Shown piece after piece: positions 7,588-16,316 of a stretch of 40,221 nt of DNA; position 1 is the stretch's first letter, and each line of letters opens with the position of its first letter. Location: contig JAHDYJ010000005.1 in assembly GCA_023383795.1 (NCBI GenBank), positions 1-40,221 of the forward strand, read 5' to 3'. The notes under the pieces are model-generated. The model saw only the letters and a program-made list of their open reading frames with translations. It was not told the DNA's origin and made no database searches. A program made the translations under genes and the position numbers. The stretch comes from Burkholderiales bacterium (GTDB lineage: Bacteria > Pseudomonadota > Gammaproteobacteria > Burkholderiales > SG8-39).

Positions 7588-8751
7588 TCAGCGGGCGAGG
7601 CGGTCCGCGGGCGCGAGCAGGTCGGGCGTGACCGCCGCGAGCGAGGGTGCGCCGGCGAGCCGCATCGCGCGCTCGAGCTCGCCGGTGAGAATCTCGAGCG
7701 CGCGGCGCGCGCCGGGCTCGCCGCCCGCCATCACGCCGTAGAGCGCGGCACGCCCGACGAGCACGCCCTGCGCGCCGAGCGCGCGCGCTTTCAGCGCGTC
7801 GACGCCGCGGCGCACGCCGCCGTCGACGAGCACCGCGAGCCTCGCGCCGACCGCGCGCGCGACTCCGGGCAGCGCGTCGAGCGCCGCCGCCGCGCCGTCG
7901 AGCTGGCGCCCGCCGTGATTTGAGACGACGACGCCGTCGCCGCCGATCGCCGCGACGCGCTCGGCGTCGTCGGGCCGCGCGATGCCCTGCACCACGAGCT
8001 TGCCCGGCCACAGGTCGCGCACGCGCTTCAAGGCGTCCCAGTTGAACGAGGCGTCCTGCGCGCGCCCGACCGAGGCCGCCGCGTCGGTGATCCGCGTCGA
8101 CCACTCGACGCAGCCCGCGAGGTTCTCCATGCGCGGGACGCCGTGGCGCAGCATGTCGAGCGCCCATGCGGGCTTGCGCCAGAAGTCGCGCGAGTTGCGC
8201 CACGTGGGACGGAACGGCGCGACGAAGTCGTTGCGCGTATCGCGCTCGCGCTTGCCGCCGACCGGGACGTCCACCGTCACCAGCAGCGCCGTGTAGCCGG
8301 CCGCGTGCGCGCGCTCGATCAGCCGCTCGCGGAACGCCGCGTCGCGCAGCACGTAGAGCTGGAACCAGAGCGCGCCGCCGGCTTCGCGCGCGACTTCCTC
8401 GATCGACGCGGTCGCCGGCGTGGCGAGCGTGTAGGGAACGCCGAACGCCTTCGCCGCGCGGGCGAGCGCGACGTCGGCGCCAGGCCGGCCGGCGCCGATC
8501 GCGCCCCTCGGGGCGATCGCGAGCGGGAACCGCGCCGGGGCGCCGAGGAGCTCGACGCCGGCGTCGACCTCGGCCACGTCGACCAGCGCCCGCGGCAGGA
8601 GCCGCACGCGCTCGAAGGCCGCGCGGTTCGCGCGCAGCGTCACCTCGTCCTCGGCGCCGCCGTCGAAGAAGTCGAAGATCGCGCGCGGCAGCCGCGCGCG
8701 CGCCGCGCGGCGCAAGTCCTCGATGTTGACGGCGCGGGCGTACGCGGCCAT
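7588..8751 (-). CDS. FMN-dependent alpha-hydroxy-acid oxidizing protein
   Basis: 387-residue flavoenzyme of the glycolate oxidase / lactate dehydrogenase (LldD) / mandelate dehydrogenase family, which oxidises L-2-hydroxy acids to 2-oxo acids using FMN. Seen: N-terminal RARLPRAIFDFFDGGAEDE, FMN-binding LAIAPRGAIGAG and WFQLYVLRD, the active-site motif SNHGGRQLDG (catalytic His and substrate-binding Arg), and the phosphate-binding LVDGGVRRG with LVGRAALYG. The ATG at 8751 fits the family N-terminus (NIEDLRRAARARLP); longer in-frame extensions upstream are Ser/Ala-rich and not family-like. It converges with the small lipoprotein gene (16 bp apart). Substrate is not assignable. Confidence 0.9.
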   Translation of the reverse strand: MAAYARAVNIEDLRRAARARLPRAIFDFFDGGAEDEVTLRANRAAFERVRLLPRALVDVAEVDAGVELLGAPARFPLAIAPRGAIGAGRPGADVALARAAKAFGVPYTLATPATASIEEVAREAGGALWFQLYVLRDAAFRERLIERAHAAGYTALLVTVDVPVGGKRERDTRNDFVAPFRPTWRNSRDFWRKPAWALDMLRHGVPRMENLAGCVEWSTRITDAAASVGRAQDASFNWDALKRVRDLWPGKLVVQGIARPDDAERVAAIGGDGVVVSNHGGRQLDGAAAALDALPGVARAVGARLAVLVDGGVRRGVDALKARALGAQGVLVGRAALYGVMAGGEPGARRALEILTGELERAMRLAGAPSLAAVTPDLLAPADRLAR

Positions 8752-8896
8752 GGCGGGAACCGGGCGCGGGGTCACCGGGTGCGAAAGACGCGCAGTGTAC
8801 CCGCCCCGCACCGGCGCGCACGGCGACACCGGGCTATCATCCGCGGCGAGATTGCGTGCTTGCCCCCGCGCGGGCGGGGTGCGAGGAGGCGAGGCC

Positions 8897-9679
8897 ATGG
8901 AAGGCAAGCTGCTCGCCGGCGACGCCGCGCTCGTCACCGGCGCCGCGTCCGGCATCGGCCGCGGCATCGCGCAGGCGCTCGCGCGCGAGGGCGCGCGCGT
9001 CGTGCTTTCGGACATCGACGCCGAGCGCGGCGAGGCGGCCGCGGCGGCGCTGCGCGCCGAAGGCGGCGACGCGCGCTTCGTCCTCGCCGACCTCGCCGCC
9101 GACGGCGGGCCCGCCGGGCTTCTCGCGCGCGCGCGCGACGCGCTCGGCGTCCCCACGATCTTCGTCCACAGCGCGAGCCCGCGGCGCCTGGAGGCCGATC
9201 ACATCCTGGCGGTGACCGAGGAGACCTGGCACCGGATGCTCGCGGTGAACCTGCACGCCGGCTTCGCGCTCGGGCGCGAGATCGGGCGCGACATGATCGC
9301 GCGCGGCATCAAGGGCCGCATGCTCTACGTCACCTCGCTCCACGCCGACTCGCCGCGCAACCTGCCGCACTACAGCGCCGCCAAGGCCGGGCAGACCATG
9401 GTGATGAAGGAGCTCGCCCGCGCGCTCGGCCCGCACGGCATCCGGGTGAACGCGATCGCGCCGGGCGCGATCCCGGGCGGCGGATTCGATGCCAAGGGCG
9501 CAGGGATCGAGCGGCTCACCGGCTGCACGAGCCTCGGACGGCTCGGCACGCCCGAGGACGTCGCCGGCATGGCGCTCGCCCTCCTTGCCGACCGGTTCTC
9601 GGCCTACGTCACCGGGACGACCGTCGTTGTCGACGGGGGTATCGCACTGCACAATTGGATCGAGCCGCCGGCGCTCTAG
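8897..9679 (+). CDS. SDR-family oxidoreductase
   Basis: 260-residue classical short-chain dehydrogenase. The cofactor motif TGAASGIGRG is at about residues 14-23. Acidic SDIDAERGE after beta-2 suggests NAD(H) preference. The catalytic Ser is in YVTSLHADSP and the Tyr and Lys in HYSAAKAG, spaced YxxxK. The NNAG motif is replaced by VHSAS. C-terminal YVTGTTVVVDGG is typical. It starts after a GAGGAGGCGAGG purine-rich site. It is divergent from the alpha-hydroxy-acid oxidase and about 90 bp ahead of a secreted dienelactone hydrolase. Confidence 0.9.
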   Translation: MEGKLLAGDAALVTGAASGIGRGIAQALAREGARVVLSDIDAERGEAAAAALRAEGGDARFVLADLAADGGPAGLLARARDALGVPTIFVHSASPRRLEADHILAVTEETWHRMLAVNLHAGFALGREIGRDMIARGIKGRMLYVTSLHADSPRNLPHYSAAKAGQTMVMKELARALGPHGIRVNAIAPGAIPGGGFDAKGAGIERLTGCTSLGRLGTPEDVAGMALALLADRFSAYVTGTTVVVDGGIALHNWIEPPAL

Positions 9680-9772
9680 GAACGAACCGGGCGCGGGCGA
9701 ATCGAAAGACTGCCGCGGGCGCAGCGCGCCGCGGTCGGCACGGCAGGACCCACCCACCAGGAGGAGCACATC

Positions 9773-10564
9773 ATGCACACCATCGCCCGCGGCCTCGCCG
9801 CCGCGCTCGTCGGACTGTTCGCCCTGGCGTCGCTCGCGCTCGCCGGCGAGCAAGTCACCTACTCCGCCAACGGCACCACGCTCAAGGGCTACATCGCCCG
9901 GCCCGCGCAGAGCGGGCAGAAGCGCCCCGCCGTGATCGTCGTCCACGAGTGGTGGGGCAACAACGACTACCCGCGCAAGCGCGCCGACATGCTCGCCGAG
10001 CTCGGCTACGTGGCGCTCGCGCTCGACATGTACGGCGACGGCAAGGTGGTGGACAATCCCAAGGAAGCGGGCGCGCTCTCGGGCGCGGCGTACAAGGACA
10101 TGGACACCTCCGAGAAGCGCTTCCGCGCCGCGCGCGAGCTGCTCGCGCGCCAGCCCGACGTCGACCCGGCGCGCATCGCGGCGATCGGCTACTGCTTCGG
10201 TGGCCGGATCGTGCTCGAGATGGCGCGCCGCGGCGTCGATCTCGACGGCGTGGTGAGCTTCCACGGCGGCCTGGTCACCCACACCCCCGCCAAGGCCGGC
10301 GCGGTCAAGGCGAAGATGCTGGTGCTGAACGGCGCGGCCGATCCGTTCGTCAAGCCCGAACAGATCGACGCGTTCAAGAAGGAGATGCAGGCGGCGAAGG
10401 TCGACTTCCGCTTCATCGATTACCCGGGCGCGGTGCACGCCTTCACGAACCCGGCGGCGACCGAGAACGGCAAGAAGTTCAACCTGCCGCTCGCCTACGA
10501 CGCCGAGGCCGACCGCAAGTCGTGGGACGAGATGAAGGGCTTCCTTGCCCAGGTGCTGAAGTAA
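9773..10564 (+). CDS. Exported dienelactone hydrolase-family protein
   Basis: 263 residues. A signal peptide covers residues 1-24 (cleavage near ALA before GEQ), so the enzyme is periplasmic. The alpha/beta-hydrolase core shows the dienelactone hydrolase layout: VVHEWWGNNDY near the oxyanion site, nucleophile Cys in GYCFGGR, acid in NGAADPFVKP and His in GAVHAFTNP. The start has AGGAGG 8-13 bases upstream. Cytosolic dienelactone hydrolases act in chloroaromatic degradation, but exported versions usually have unknown substrates. Confidence 0.9.
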   Translation: MHTIARGLAAALVGLFALASLALAGEQVTYSANGTTLKGYIARPAQSGQKRPAVIVVHEWWGNNDYPRKRADMLAELGYVALALDMYGDGKVVDNPKEAGALSGAAYKDMDTSEKRFRAARELLARQPDVDPARIAAIGYCFGGRIVLEMARRGVDLDGVVSFHGGLVTHTPAKAGAVKAKMLVLNGAADPFVKPEQIDAFKKEMQAAKVDFRFIDYPGAVHAFTNPAATENGKKFNLPLAYDAEADRKSWDEMKGFLAQVLK

Positions 10565-10640
10565 CCCCGGCGCCCGCGCCGGCGGACGCGTAGCCGCGCG
10601 GCGGCGGTCGCCCGCCGCCGCGCGCGGGCCCGGGCAAGCT

Positions 10641-10655
10641 GTTGCGCTGCGCAAC
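10641..10655. promoter_or_regulatory. 15-bp palindrome upstream of the FAD oxidoreductase
   Basis: GTTGCGC and GCGCAAC flank a single central T. It lies 69 bp upstream of the ATG at 10724, where a transcription-factor operator would sit. No regulator gene is adjacent and no named binding motif was recognised. Confidence 0.3.
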
Positions 10656-10723
10656 GCGTCGGCGAGATTGCCGCCGCCGCGCGGCCGGCGCGAGAATCGC
10701 GCAAGCCCGACGGGAGGAGGGAG

Positions 10724-12310
10724 ATGGCGAGCTTCGACGGTGTGATCGTGGGCGCCGGCCACAACGGCCTCACGCTCGGCGCCTACATGGCGCGCGCGGG
10801 GCTCAAGGTCTGCGTGCTCGAGGCCGCGCCGCGCATCGGCGGCGGCTGCTCGACCGAGGACGCGACCGCTCCGGGCTTCCGCTGCAACCTGCATTCGAAC
10901 TTCTACATCGCGTTCAGCTCGAGCCCGCTGATGCGCGACCTCGAGCTCGCGCGCTACGGCTTCGCCTATATCGAGCCGCCGGTGCAGAACGGCATCGCGA
11001 TGCGCGACGGCACCGCGCTCACGATCCACAAGGACGTCGAGAGGACGTGCGTGTCGCTCGCGCGCTTCTCGCGCCGCGACGCCGAGGCGTTCCGCTACCT
11101 GAACGAGACCTACGCGGTGAAGATGCGTCCGTTCTTCACCTCGCTCCTGTACAACCCGCCGCTCGCGCCCGACGAGCTCAAGGCGCGCCTCGCCGGTCCC
11201 GAGGGCCGCGAGTTCCTCGCGCACGCGCCGCTCGACCTCTTCGGCGCGGTCGACCGCCACTTCGAGGACCAGCGCATCCGCACGTTGTTCAAGCTGCTGA
11301 TGCACGTGACGACCGGCGAGAACGTGCCGGGCACCGGCCTCATCTTCCCGATGATCCTCGCCTCGATCACGCACCTCGCGCTGCCGGCCGGCGGCTCGGC
11401 GTCGCTCTCGCACGCGCTCGCGCGCGTGATCGAGGCGGGCGGCGGGACGATCCGGACCGACGCACCGGTGCGCGAGATCGTAGTCGAGTCGAACCGCGCC
11501 GCCGGGGTGCGGCTCGCCGACGGCACGCGCATCGACGCGGCGCGGTTCGTGGCGAGCGGCATCGACGCGCCGGGAACGCTCGCGCTCGCCGGCGCCGAGC
11601 GCTTCCCCGCGCCGGTGCGCGAGAAGCTCGACGGCTGGCACTGGGGCGACCACAGCCTGGTCACGCTGCACCTCGCCCTGAACGCCCCGCCGGACTATGC
11701 CGCGGCCGCCTTCGACCCGGACCTCAACCGCGCGTTCAACGTCTTCTTCGGCTTCGACGACACCGAGCAGGTCGTGCGCTGCTTCGAGCAGTGTAAGCGC
11801 GGCGAGTTTCCCGACTGGCCGATGGGCAACGGCGCCTGCAACACGCTGTTCGATCCCACCTACGCGCCGCAGGGCAAGCACGCGGCGTTCTGGTGGCCGT
11901 TCGCACCCTACGCGCTGCCCGGCGGGCCGCAGGAGTGGGATCGCCGCAAGGACGAGGTCACCGCGCGCCTGCTCGAGGTGTGGCGCGAGTACGCACCGAA
12001 CCTGACGCCGGACAACGTGCTCGCCACGTTCCTCTTCACGCCGATCGACATCGAGCGCGGCAACGCGGCGATGCGCCGCGGCGCGGTGCGACTCGGCGCC
12101 TACGTGCCCGCGCAGCTCGGCATCAACCGGCCGCATCCCCTGCTCTCGCAGAATCGCACGCCGGTCGAGGGCCTGTATCTCTGCAGCTCGTCGTGCCACG
12201 GCGGCGGCGCGAACGGCGGGCCGGGCTACAACGCGGCGAACGCGATCGCCGCCGACCTCAAGCTCGCGCGGCCGTGGACGCCGATCGCGCCGCCGGAGTG
12301 GAGCGGGTGA
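10724..12310 (+). CDS. Phytoene dehydrogenase-like FAD-dependent oxidoreductase
   Basis: 528 residues with an N-terminal FAD-binding Rossmann motif (VIVGAGHNGLTLGAYMARAG, then VLEAAPRIGGGCST) and the C-terminal dinucleotide-domain motif of CrtI-like/amine-oxidase-type enzymes (LYLCSSSCHGGGANGGPGYN). Length fits the bacterial NAD(P)/FAD-dependent oxidoreductases related to phytoene desaturase. No carotenoid genes are nearby, so a role in carotenoids is unlikely; the physiological substrate is unknown. It starts after GGGAGGAGGGAG. A REP-like palindrome separates it from the convergent SDR. Confidence 0.87.
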   Translation: MASFDGVIVGAGHNGLTLGAYMARAGLKVCVLEAAPRIGGGCSTEDATAPGFRCNLHSNFYIAFSSSPLMRDLELARYGFAYIEPPVQNGIAMRDGTALTIHKDVERTCVSLARFSRRDAEAFRYLNETYAVKMRPFFTSLLYNPPLAPDELKARLAGPEGREFLAHAPLDLFGAVDRHFEDQRIRTLFKLLMHVTTGENVPGTGLIFPMILASITHLALPAGGSASLSHALARVIEAGGGTIRTDAPVREIVVESNRAAGVRLADGTRIDAARFVASGIDAPGTLALAGAERFPAPVREKLDGWHWGDHSLVTLHLALNAPPDYAAAAFDPDLNRAFNVFFGFDDTEQVVRCFEQCKRGEFPDWPMGNGACNTLFDPTYAPQGKHAAFWWPFAPYALPGGPQEWDRRKDEVTARLLEVWREYAPNLTPDNVLATFLFTPIDIERGNAAMRRGAVRLGAYVPAQLGINRPHPLLSQNRTPVEGLYLCSSSCHGGGANGGPGYNAANAIAADLKLARPWTPIAPPEWSG

Positions 12311-12358
12311 CCGTGTCGCGGCCGTCCCGATCCGCGTGAACCCCGGGCGCAAGGCCAG

Positions 12359-12385
12359 CGGATTCCCGCTTGCGCGGGAATGACG
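12359..12385. repeat. REP-like palindrome between convergent genes
   Basis: ATTCCCGC (12362-12369) pairs with GCGGGAAT (12374-12381) over loop TTGC, within GGATTCCCGC...GCGGGAATGACG. This palindromic unit is a common dispersed intergenic repeat in beta- and gammaproteobacteria. Its position between the convergent genes ending at 12310 and 12421 suits a bidirectional terminator. Confidence 0.7.
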
Positions 12386-12420
12386 CTTTGTCCGTCGCTT
12401 GCGGGGAAACGGCGATCGGA

Positions 12421-13176
12421 TCAGGCGCCGAGGTTGAGCACGATCCCCGAGAGGTGGCCCGCCCGCTCGGAGGCGAGGTAGACGACGGTGTCGGCGACCT
12501 GCTCCGGCTCGATGATGCGGCCGAAGCCGCCGTCCTTGACCACTTCGTCGACGCGCGACTCGTCGCCGTACTTCTGTCTTGCGACGTTCCTCATCAGCGC
12601 GACGATGCGGTCGGTGCGCGTCGCCGGCGGGTGCACGGCCACGCAGCGCACGCCGAACTGCGTCGACTTCTGCCCGACGCCCTTGGTGAACGCCGCGAGA
12701 CCGGCGTTGGCGGTGGCGCCGCACACGTACTCGAACGAGGGCTTCTCGCCGGCCATGCCGATCACGTTCACGATCGCGCCGCGGCCGCGTTCCTTCATCT
12801 GCGCGAGCATCTCGCGCGTCATGTTCAGGTAGCCGAACACCTTCAGGTCCCACGCGTGGCGCCAGGTCGCCTCGTCGATGTCGAGCACCGACCCGCCGGG
12901 GATGTCGCCGGCGTTGTTCACCAGGATGTCGGCGTCGCGGCACGCCGCCGCAACGCGCTTCACCGCCGCGCCGTCACGCAGGTCGGCGGCGTGCAGCCAC
13001 ACTTCGACCGGGTGCGCCGCGCGGATGCGCTCGCGCGCGGCCTCCAGGCGGGACTGGTCGCGCGCGACGAGGTGCACGCTGCAGCCCTCGGCCGCGAAGC
13101 CGATCGCGCAGGCGAGGCCGATGCCCTTCGAGCCGCCGGTGACGACGGCGGTCCTGCCCTTCAGACCCAGATCCAT
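12421..13176 (-). CDS. SDR-family protein lacking the catalytic lysine
   Basis: 251-residue short-chain dehydrogenase. Cofactor motif TGGSKGIGLA (residues 14-23), VARDQS after beta-2 (Arg suggests NADP(H)), and NNAGDIPGG are all normal. The active-site segment reads EYVCGATANAGL: the Tyr is present but the residue four positions later, normally Lys, is Ala. The catalytic Ser region is VNVIGMAGEKP, with no Ser in the usual place. A related SDR subgroup with this substitution is known to me only as uncharacterised members. It may use a different mechanism or bind without catalysis. Upstream gap of 107 bp separates it from the divergent cupin gene. Confidence 0.85.
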   Translation of the reverse strand: MDLGLKGRTAVVTGGSKGIGLACAIGFAAEGCSVHLVARDQSRLEAARERIRAAHPVEVWLHAADLRDGAAVKRVAAACRDADILVNNAGDIPGGSVLDIDEATWRHAWDLKVFGYLNMTREMLAQMKERGRGAIVNVIGMAGEKPSFEYVCGATANAGLAAFTKGVGQKSTQFGVRCVAVHPPATRTDRIVALMRNVARQKYGDESRVDEVVKDGGFGRIIEPEQVADTVVYLASERAGHLSGIVLNLGA

Positions 13177-13283
13177 GAGCGTCTCCTCCGTACCGGAGCG
13201 GCAAGCGTACCGCGAAGGCCCGCAGCCGGCGCGGCGGCGTAATATCGCATTCGCGTGAAACCGACCGAGAGGGGACGCAAGCC

Positions 13284-13721
13284 GTGAACACCCGCGCCAA
13301 GCGCTTCACCGTCAGCCACCGCGAGGGCGCGAAGTTCTCGCGCCGCGGCCTGCGCGGCTACTTCGAGTACCGCGACCTCGGCATCGCGCGCGCGACGCGC
13401 GGCAAGGTCGTAGCGCACGTGATCCGCGCGCGTCCGGGCAAGGCGCCGCACGGCGAGTGGCACCGCCACGACTGCGACGTGCAGTTCGTCTACGTGCTCA
13501 GGGGCTGGGTCGACTTCGAGTACGAGGGCGTCGGCAAGGTGAGGATGCGCGCGGGAAGTTGCTTCTACCAGCCGCCCAACATTCGCCACCGCGAGCTCCG
13601 CCACTCCAGGGATCTCGAGATGCTCGAAGTCGTCGCACCGGCCGGGTTCGGCACGTTCGACGCCGCCCCGCCGGTCGGCAAGCCCGCCCGCAGGCGGGCG
13701 CGGCCGCGCGCGCGGGCCTGA
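13284..13721 (+). CDS. Single-domain cupin protein
   Basis: 145 residues, GTG start preceded by GAGAGGGGA. Cupin motif 1 is visible as EWHRHDCDVQFVYVLRGWVDFEYEG (His-x-His plus further ligands, about residues 58-82) and motif 2 as the segment around QPPNIRHRE near residue 100. The C-terminal tail is Arg/Pro-rich and may bind nucleic acid or be disordered. Cupins of this size are metal-dependent small enzymes or sensors; no substrate can be given. 140 bp separate it from the bufferin operon. Confidence 0.8.
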   Translation: MNTRAKRFTVSHREGAKFSRRGLRGYFEYRDLGIARATRGKVVAHVIRARPGKAPHGEWHRHDCDVQFVYVLRGWVDFEYEGVGKVRMRAGSCFYQPPNIRHRELRHSRDLEMLEVVAPAGFGTFDAAPPVGKPARRRARPRARA

Positions 13722-13861
13722 GCCCGCATCCAACCCGTCGGGCGATCCGTAGAGGGGGCAGGGGGTCGCGGCATCGGCCGTTCGCGCGGCCGGTCCGGGC
13801 GCCTGCGTGGGCTGCGCATCCCGGCGCGCCCCGCTTCCAACTCACACCGACAGGAGGATTC

Positions 13862-14161
13862 ATGGATCAGAAGCGTCTCGTGGGCACCGCCATCGCCGGT
13901 CTCTTCGCGCTCGGCATGGTCTCGGGCACCGCGCTCGCCCAGAGCAAGGACCAGGAGAAATGCTGGGGGGTGGCGAAGGCCGGTCAGAACGATTGCGGCA
14001 GCAACAAGACCGCGCACTCCTGCGCCGGCCACTCGAAGATGGACTACGACCCGAACGACTTCAAGGTCGTGAAGGCCGGCTCCTGCGTGCAGATGGGCGG
14101 CAGCCTGAAGCAGGGCGAGCCGGGCCGCCTCGCGAAAGAGAAGATGATGAAGAAGGGGTGA
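13862..14161 (+). CDS. bufA: Bufferin-type copper-binding RiPP precursor (DUF2282)
   Basis: 99-residue precursor. Signal peptide residues 1-26 (ALA before QSKDQ). The mature part has four cysteines, C34 ([10 protein letters not shown]), C45 (QNDCGS), C54 (HSCAGH) and C75 (AGSCVQMGG), in the spacing of DUF2282/bufferin-1 peptides. In that family the Cys residues are modified by the neighbouring MNIO enzyme and the exported peptide buffers copper. Strong site AGGAGG ahead of the ATG. The downstream genes (DUF692, DUF2063, DoxX) confirm the assignment. Copper response is inferred from the family; no sensor site was recognised upstream. Confidence 0.9.
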   Translation: MDQKRLVGTAIAGLFALGMVSGTALAQSKDQEKCWGVAKAGQNDCGSNKTAHSCAGHSKMDYDPNDFKVVKAGSCVQMGGSLKQGEPGRLAKEKMMKKG

Positions 14162-14168
14162 GTCCGGA

Positions 14169-15023
14169 ATGAGCGCAGTCCCGGCCCCGCGGCCCGCGCA
14201 GTCCCGGCTCGGCGCCGGAGTCGGGCTGCGCGCCCGCCACTACCGCGACTTCCTCGAGTCCCGGCCGAGCGCCGGCTGGGTCGAGGTTCACAGCGAGAAC
14301 TACTTCGGCGAGGGCGGCTACGACCGCCACGTGCTCGCGCGCGTGCGGGCGGACTATCCGCTGAGCCTGCACGGCGTCGGGCTCGGCCTCGGCTCGGCCG
14401 CCGGCCTGGACGACCGGCACCTGGCGAAGCTCGAGCGCCTGGTGCGCGCGACCGAGCCCGTGCTGGTGTCGGAGCACCTGTGCTGGGGCGCAGGCCTCGA
14501 CGGACACCTCAACGATCTCCTGCCGCTCGCCTACACGACCGAGGCGCTGGCGCTGCTCGCCGGCCGCGTCGCGCGCGTGCAGGAGCGCCTCGGGCGCCGC
14601 ATCCTCGTGGAGAACCTCTCCACGTACCTCGAGTTCGCCGCGAGCGAGATGGGCGAGGGCGAGTTCATCGCCGAGCTCGCGCGGCGCACCGGCTGCGGCG
14701 TGCTGCTCGACGTCAACAACCTGTACGTCAACCAGGCGAACCAGGGCACCGACGCGCTCGCGACGATGCGCGCCATCCCGGTCGACGCCGTCGAGGAGAT
14801 CCACCTCGCCGGGCATCTCGTCACCGAGCACTGCCTGATCGACACGCACGGTGACCGCGTCGCCGACGCGGTATGGCGGCTCTACGACGCCGCGCTCGAG
14901 CGCTTCGGCCCGGTGCCGACCCTCATCGAGTGGGACACCGACATCCCCGAGCTCGACGTCCTGCTCGACGAGGCCGCGCGGGCCCGGGCCCGCATGGAGG
15001 TACGGCATGCCCGCGCTGCTTGA
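14169..15023 (+). CDS. bufB: MNIO-family (DUF692) bufferin-modifying enzyme
   Basis: 284-residue TIM-barrel multinuclear non-haem iron oxygenase (DUF692, MbnB-like). Metal-ligand motifs are in order: [61 protein letters not shown] and LIEWDTDIP. Known members oxidise cysteines of a precursor peptide; here the substrate should be the product of the gene 7 bp upstream. The next gene (DUF2063) overlaps its 3' end by 17 bp, consistent with a stable enzyme-partner pair made in equal amounts. Confidence 0.93.
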   Translation: MSAVPAPRPAQSRLGAGVGLRARHYRDFLESRPSAGWVEVHSENYFGEGGYDRHVLARVRADYPLSLHGVGLGLGSAAGLDDRHLAKLERLVRATEPVLVSEHLCWGAGLDGHLNDLLPLAYTTEALALLAGRVARVQERLGRRILVENLSTYLEFAASEMGEGEFIAELARRTGCGVLLDVNNLYVNQANQGTDALATMRAIPVDAVEEIHLAGHLVTEHCLIDTHGDRVADAVWRLYDAALERFGPVPTLIEWDTDIPELDVLLDEAARARARMEVRHARAA

Positions 15024-15807
15024 GCTGCAGCGCGCGCTCGGCGCCGCGATCACCGATGCCGGCCGGACCGCGGCCGCGGCGCCGCTCTTCCGCAACGCGG
15101 CGCATGCCGTGCCGGCACGGCTCGCAGTCTATCGCGGCAACGTGTACGGCAACCGCGCGAACGCCCTCGGCGGCGCGTATCCCGTCGTGCGCAAGATCGT
15201 CGGCGCCGAGTTCTTCGACGCGACTGCCCGGGAGTTCGCGCGAACCCATCGGTCGGCGAGCGCCGATCTGAACGAGTACGGCGAGCGGTTCGCGGAGTTC
15301 CTCGCCGCGTTCGAGCACACGCGCGACCTGCCCTATCTGCCCGACGTCGCGCGCATGGAGTGGCTCGCGCACCGCGCCTACTTCGCCGCCGACGCCGCGC
15401 CGTTCGACCCGGCGCGGCTCGCGGCCGTGCCGCCGGAGCGCTGGGCCGGGCTGCGCCCGCTGCTCGCGCCGGCCTGTGCGCTGCTCGTCTCCGACTGGCC
15501 GCTCGCGCGGGTCTGGACGGTGCATCAGGACGACTACCGCGGCCCGCTCGATGTCGACCTCTCCGCGGGGCCCGAACGGATCCTCGTCCACCGGCCGCGG
15601 TGGAAGGCCGAGGTGCGCGCGATCACGGCGGGCGATCACCGCTTCCTCGCCGCGGTGCAGTCCGGCGCCACCCTCGGCGACGCGCTCGCGGGCGCGCTCG
15701 CCGAGGAGGCCGGATTCGACGCTGCGGCGGCGCTCGCGCGCTGGGTCGCATCCGGCGTCGTGATCGATCTCGCAGACGCGGAGGAGGCGGAAGAATGGGC
15801 TGGCTGA
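15007..15807 (+). CDS. bufC: DUF2063 partner protein of the MNIO enzyme
   Basis: 266 residues. The N-terminal helical domain is the DUF2063 'putative DNA-binding' module ([11 protein letters not shown], then [31 protein letters not shown], about residues 4-60), also found in MbnC. In characterised systems it acts as the precursor-recognising partner of the MNIO rather than as a DNA-binding protein. The remainder (about 90-266) is the less conserved C-terminal domain. Start at 15007 follows GGAGG inside the end of the previous gene. Confidence 0.88.
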   Translation: MPALLELQRALGAAITDAGRTAAAAPLFRNAAHAVPARLAVYRGNVYGNRANALGGAYPVVRKIVGAEFFDATAREFARTHRSASADLNEYGERFAEFLAAFEHTRDLPYLPDVARMEWLAHRAYFAADAAPFDPARLAAVPPERWAGLRPLLAPACALLVSDWPLARVWTVHQDDYRGPLDVDLSAGPERILVHRPRWKAEVRAITAGDHRFLAAVQSGATLGDALAGALAEEAGFDAAAALARWVASGVVIDLADAEEAEEWAG

Positions 15808-16268
15808 CGGCCGCAGTGCCCGTGATCGATCGCGCGATCGGCTGGCTCGCCCCGCTCGCGCACGTGATCGATCTCGTGATCCGCCTCTACGTCGCCGACG
15901 CCTTCTTCAAGTCCGGGCTCACCAAGATCCGCAGCTGGGACGCCACGCTGTATCTGTTCGCGAACGAGTACCGCGTCCCGCTCCTGCCGACCGAGGTCGC
16001 GGCGTTCCTCGGCACCGCGGGCGAGCTCGTGCTGCCGCCGCTGCTCGCGCTCGGGCTCGCGACGCGGTTCGCCGCGGCCGGCATCACCCTCGTCAACATC
16101 GTCGCGGTGATCGCGTTCTGGCACGTCCTGTCCGAGAACGCCGCGGCGCTCAACTCGCACGTCTACTGGGGCATGCTCCTGCTCGTGACGCTGTTCCACG
16201 GCCCCGGAAAGCTCTCCCTCGATCACTGGCTCTGGCCGCGCATCCGCGCGCGCGCGGCGCGGCGCTAA
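15795..16268 (+). CDS. DoxX-family membrane protein of the bufferin operon
   Basis: 157-residue integral membrane protein with about four TM helices and the DoxX signature region (LVIRLYVADAFFKSGLTKIRSWD, then ELVLPPLLALGLATRFAAAG). The ATG follows GAGGAGG and overlaps the DUF2063 gene by 13 bp. DoxX proteins close many bufferin operons; a role in redox or export around the modified peptide is suspected but not shown by the sequence. Last gene of the operon; the next gene starts 48 bp later. Confidence 0.88.
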   Translation: MGWLTAAVPVIDRAIGWLAPLAHVIDLVIRLYVADAFFKSGLTKIRSWDATLYLFANEYRVPLLPTEVAAFLGTAGELVLPPLLALGLATRFAAAGITLVNIVAVIAFWHVLSENAAALNSHVYWGMLLLVTLFHGPGKLSLDHWLWPRIRARAARR

Positions 16269-16316
16269 ACCCGCGCCGCTTGCGGGCGCCGCCGGACTGT
16301 CGCATCCTTCGATGCG

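Noticed and set aside
8837..12943. Minus-strand open frame of over 4 kb
   Set aside because: It runs antisense to clear SDR, hydrolase and FAD-oxidoreductase genes and its translation is Arg/Ala-rich without motifs. At this GC content stop codons are rare in wrong frames.
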